Shown here piece after piece: positions 39,343 through 40,211 of a DNA stretch of 40,211 bases. The DNA lies in NCBI GenBank assembly GCA_017557535.1, contig JAFYYM010000136.1:1-40211 (forward strand). Direction: 5' to 3'. Made by a program: the position numbers and the translations under genes. Each line of letters starts with the position of its first letter. Within the stretch, counting starts at the first letter, position 1. This DNA comes from Bacteroidales bacterium (GTDB lineage: Bacteria; Bacteroidota; Bacteroidia; Bacteroidales; UBA932). The notes below the pieces were generated by a model. That model made no database searches. It saw only the letters and a program-made list of their open reading frames with translations, and had not been told where the DNA came from.

Positions 39343-39470
39343 CGCTTCGGAAAGAAGCACAAGATCATTGACAATACTGAGAGATTACAACGAGGTAAAG
39401 TGTAATATACGAAATCAGCATATTAGAAATAGTAGGTTGACAATTTCACGAATCAGTAAAGATTCACTTA
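39343..39470 (+). other. rRNA leader with hairpin and boxA-like repeats
   Basis: About 130 nt between the promoter and the 23S rRNA. It begins with a hairpin, GCTTC (39344-39348) and GAAGC (39354-39358) around GGAAA. It contains TTGACAAT twice, at 39368-39375 (in GATCATTGACAAT) and 39437-39444; the first resembles the boxA-like antitermination elements of rRNA leaders. A small stem GAATC/GATTC lies at about 39450-39465. No tRNA cloverleaf and no 16S sequence are present. Confidence 0.5.
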
Positions 39471-40211
39471 GAGAAAGAGAAGTTAGGGCGCATGGAGGAT
39501 GCCTTGGCTTCGGCAGGCGATGAAGGACGCGGTAAGCTGCGAAAATTCCCGGGGACCCGCAAACAGGGATTGATCCGGGAGTGTCCGAATGGGGCAACCC
39601 CCCGGGCTGAAGGCCCGGGACCGTTATTCATGACGGGGCGAACCCGGGGAACTGAAACATCTTAGTACCCGGAGGAGGAGAAAGAAACGATCGATTCCCT
39701 CAGTAGTGGCGAGCGAAGGGGGAAGAGCCTAAACCGGCCCGTTCGAGGACGGACCGGGGTTGTAGGATCACCAAGAGATACCAGTCACAGGAACCGGAAG
39801 GGGTTTGGAAAACCCCGGCGCAGAGGGTGACACCCCCGTACGGGCAACGGGTGGCTGGCTGAGGTGACACCTGAGTAGGGCGGGGCACGAGGAATCCTGT
39901 CCGAATCCGCGGGGACCATCCCGCAAGGCTAAAGACTGCCGAAGACCGATAGTGTACCAGTACCGTGAGGGAAAGGTGGGAAGCACCCCTGGCAGGGGAG
40001 TGAAAGAGATCCTGAAACCGTGCGCCTGCGAGCGGTGGGAGCCACCCTATGAGGGTGGTGACCGCGTGCCTTTTGCATAATGAGCCTACGAGTTGCGCCG
40101 TCGCGGCGAGGTTAAGCCACTCAGTGGCGGAGCCGCAGCGAGAGCGAGTCTGAACAGGGCGTTCAGTCGCGGCGGGCAGACGCGAAACCTAGTGATCTAC
40201 CCATGTCCAGG
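39471..40211 (+). rRNA. 23S ribosomal RNA, 5' part (runs off the window)
   Basis: From GGATGCC (39497 on; E. coli position about 26) the sequence aligns by eye with 23S domain I: GGCGATGAAGGACG, TCCGAATGGGG, CGAACCCGGGGAACTGAAAC, ATCTTAGTACCCGGAGGA, AGTAGTGGCGAGCGAA, CCTGAAACCGTG, GTGCCTTTTGCATAATGAG and GTGATCTACCCATG. Back-counting from E. coli puts the 5' end at about 39471. About 740 nt are present; the rest lies beyond the window. The gene is preceded by its own promoter and a short leader rather than by 16S rRNA and spacer tRNAs. Small apparent reading frames within it are not genes. Confidence 0.96.

Noticed and set aside
39343-39470. Spacer tRNA or 16S remnant in front of 23S
   Set aside because: No CCA end, no GTTCRA T-loop and no 16S 3'-end motif (CCTCC-type) can be found in these 128 bases.
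39485-40211. Small protein-coding frames on both strands near the window end
   Set aside because: They lie within conserved 23S rRNA sequence.

Overview
The window comes from a member of the Bacteroidota, most likely a Bacteroidales from a glycan-rich habitat such as gut or rumen. The support is as follows. Promoters upstream of the regulator (29403-29434) and of the 23S rRNA (39307-39337) match the Bacteroidota pattern TTTG, about 19-20 bp, TAnnTTTG. Starts are preceded by A/T-rich stretches rather than clear Shine-Dalgarno sites. Most secreted enzymes are lipoproteins. The sensor/AraC regulator, the SDR-type threonine dehydrogenase and the partial 23S rRNA also fit. I cannot name a genus.

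Positions 1-33808 form one co-directional cluster of 17 genes, with gaps mostly of 2-28 bp, several overlaps, and only two larger gaps (72 and 81 bp). In order: GH99-like/WbsX protein (5' truncated), GH43, an unassigned TIM-barrel-type hydrolase with a CBM9-like tail, GH95 fucosidase, GH3, a GH78-GH3 natural fusion, a metallo-beta-lactamase-fold lipoprotein, GH3 with a PA14 insert, GH20, a DUF2490-type outer-membrane barrel, GH78, GH2, DUF4838 with a PA14-like tail, ricin-like/LacZ-type GH2, a XylR-like sensor/AraC regulator, and two tandem alkaline-phosphatase-superfamily proteins with the same PA14-like tail. No SusC/SusD pair lies in the window. The linkages implied (alpha-Fuc, alpha-Rha, beta-Gal, beta-Xyl/alpha-Ara/beta-Glc, beta-HexNAc, perhaps a phosphoester) point to stepwise breakdown of a complex, heavily decorated heteroglycan. 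The substrate is inference.

Positions 33809-39248 are housekeeping amino-acid and peptide metabolism. kbl (minus) and SDR-type tdh (plus) are divergent and together convert threonine to glycine and acetyl-CoA. pepT and an OPT-family oligopeptide transporter (both minus, overlapping by 1 nt) import and trim small peptides.

Positions 39249-40211 hold a canonical Bacteroidota promoter, a leader of about 130 nt, and the 5' ~740 nt of a 23S rRNA gene that runs off the window. No 16S rRNA or spacer tRNA precedes it, so this 23S seems to have its own promoter and to be unlinked from 16S. The other points most worth checking are the GH78-GH3 fusion beside its GH3 paralogue, and the PA14-like module shared by three chemically different enzymes of the cluster.
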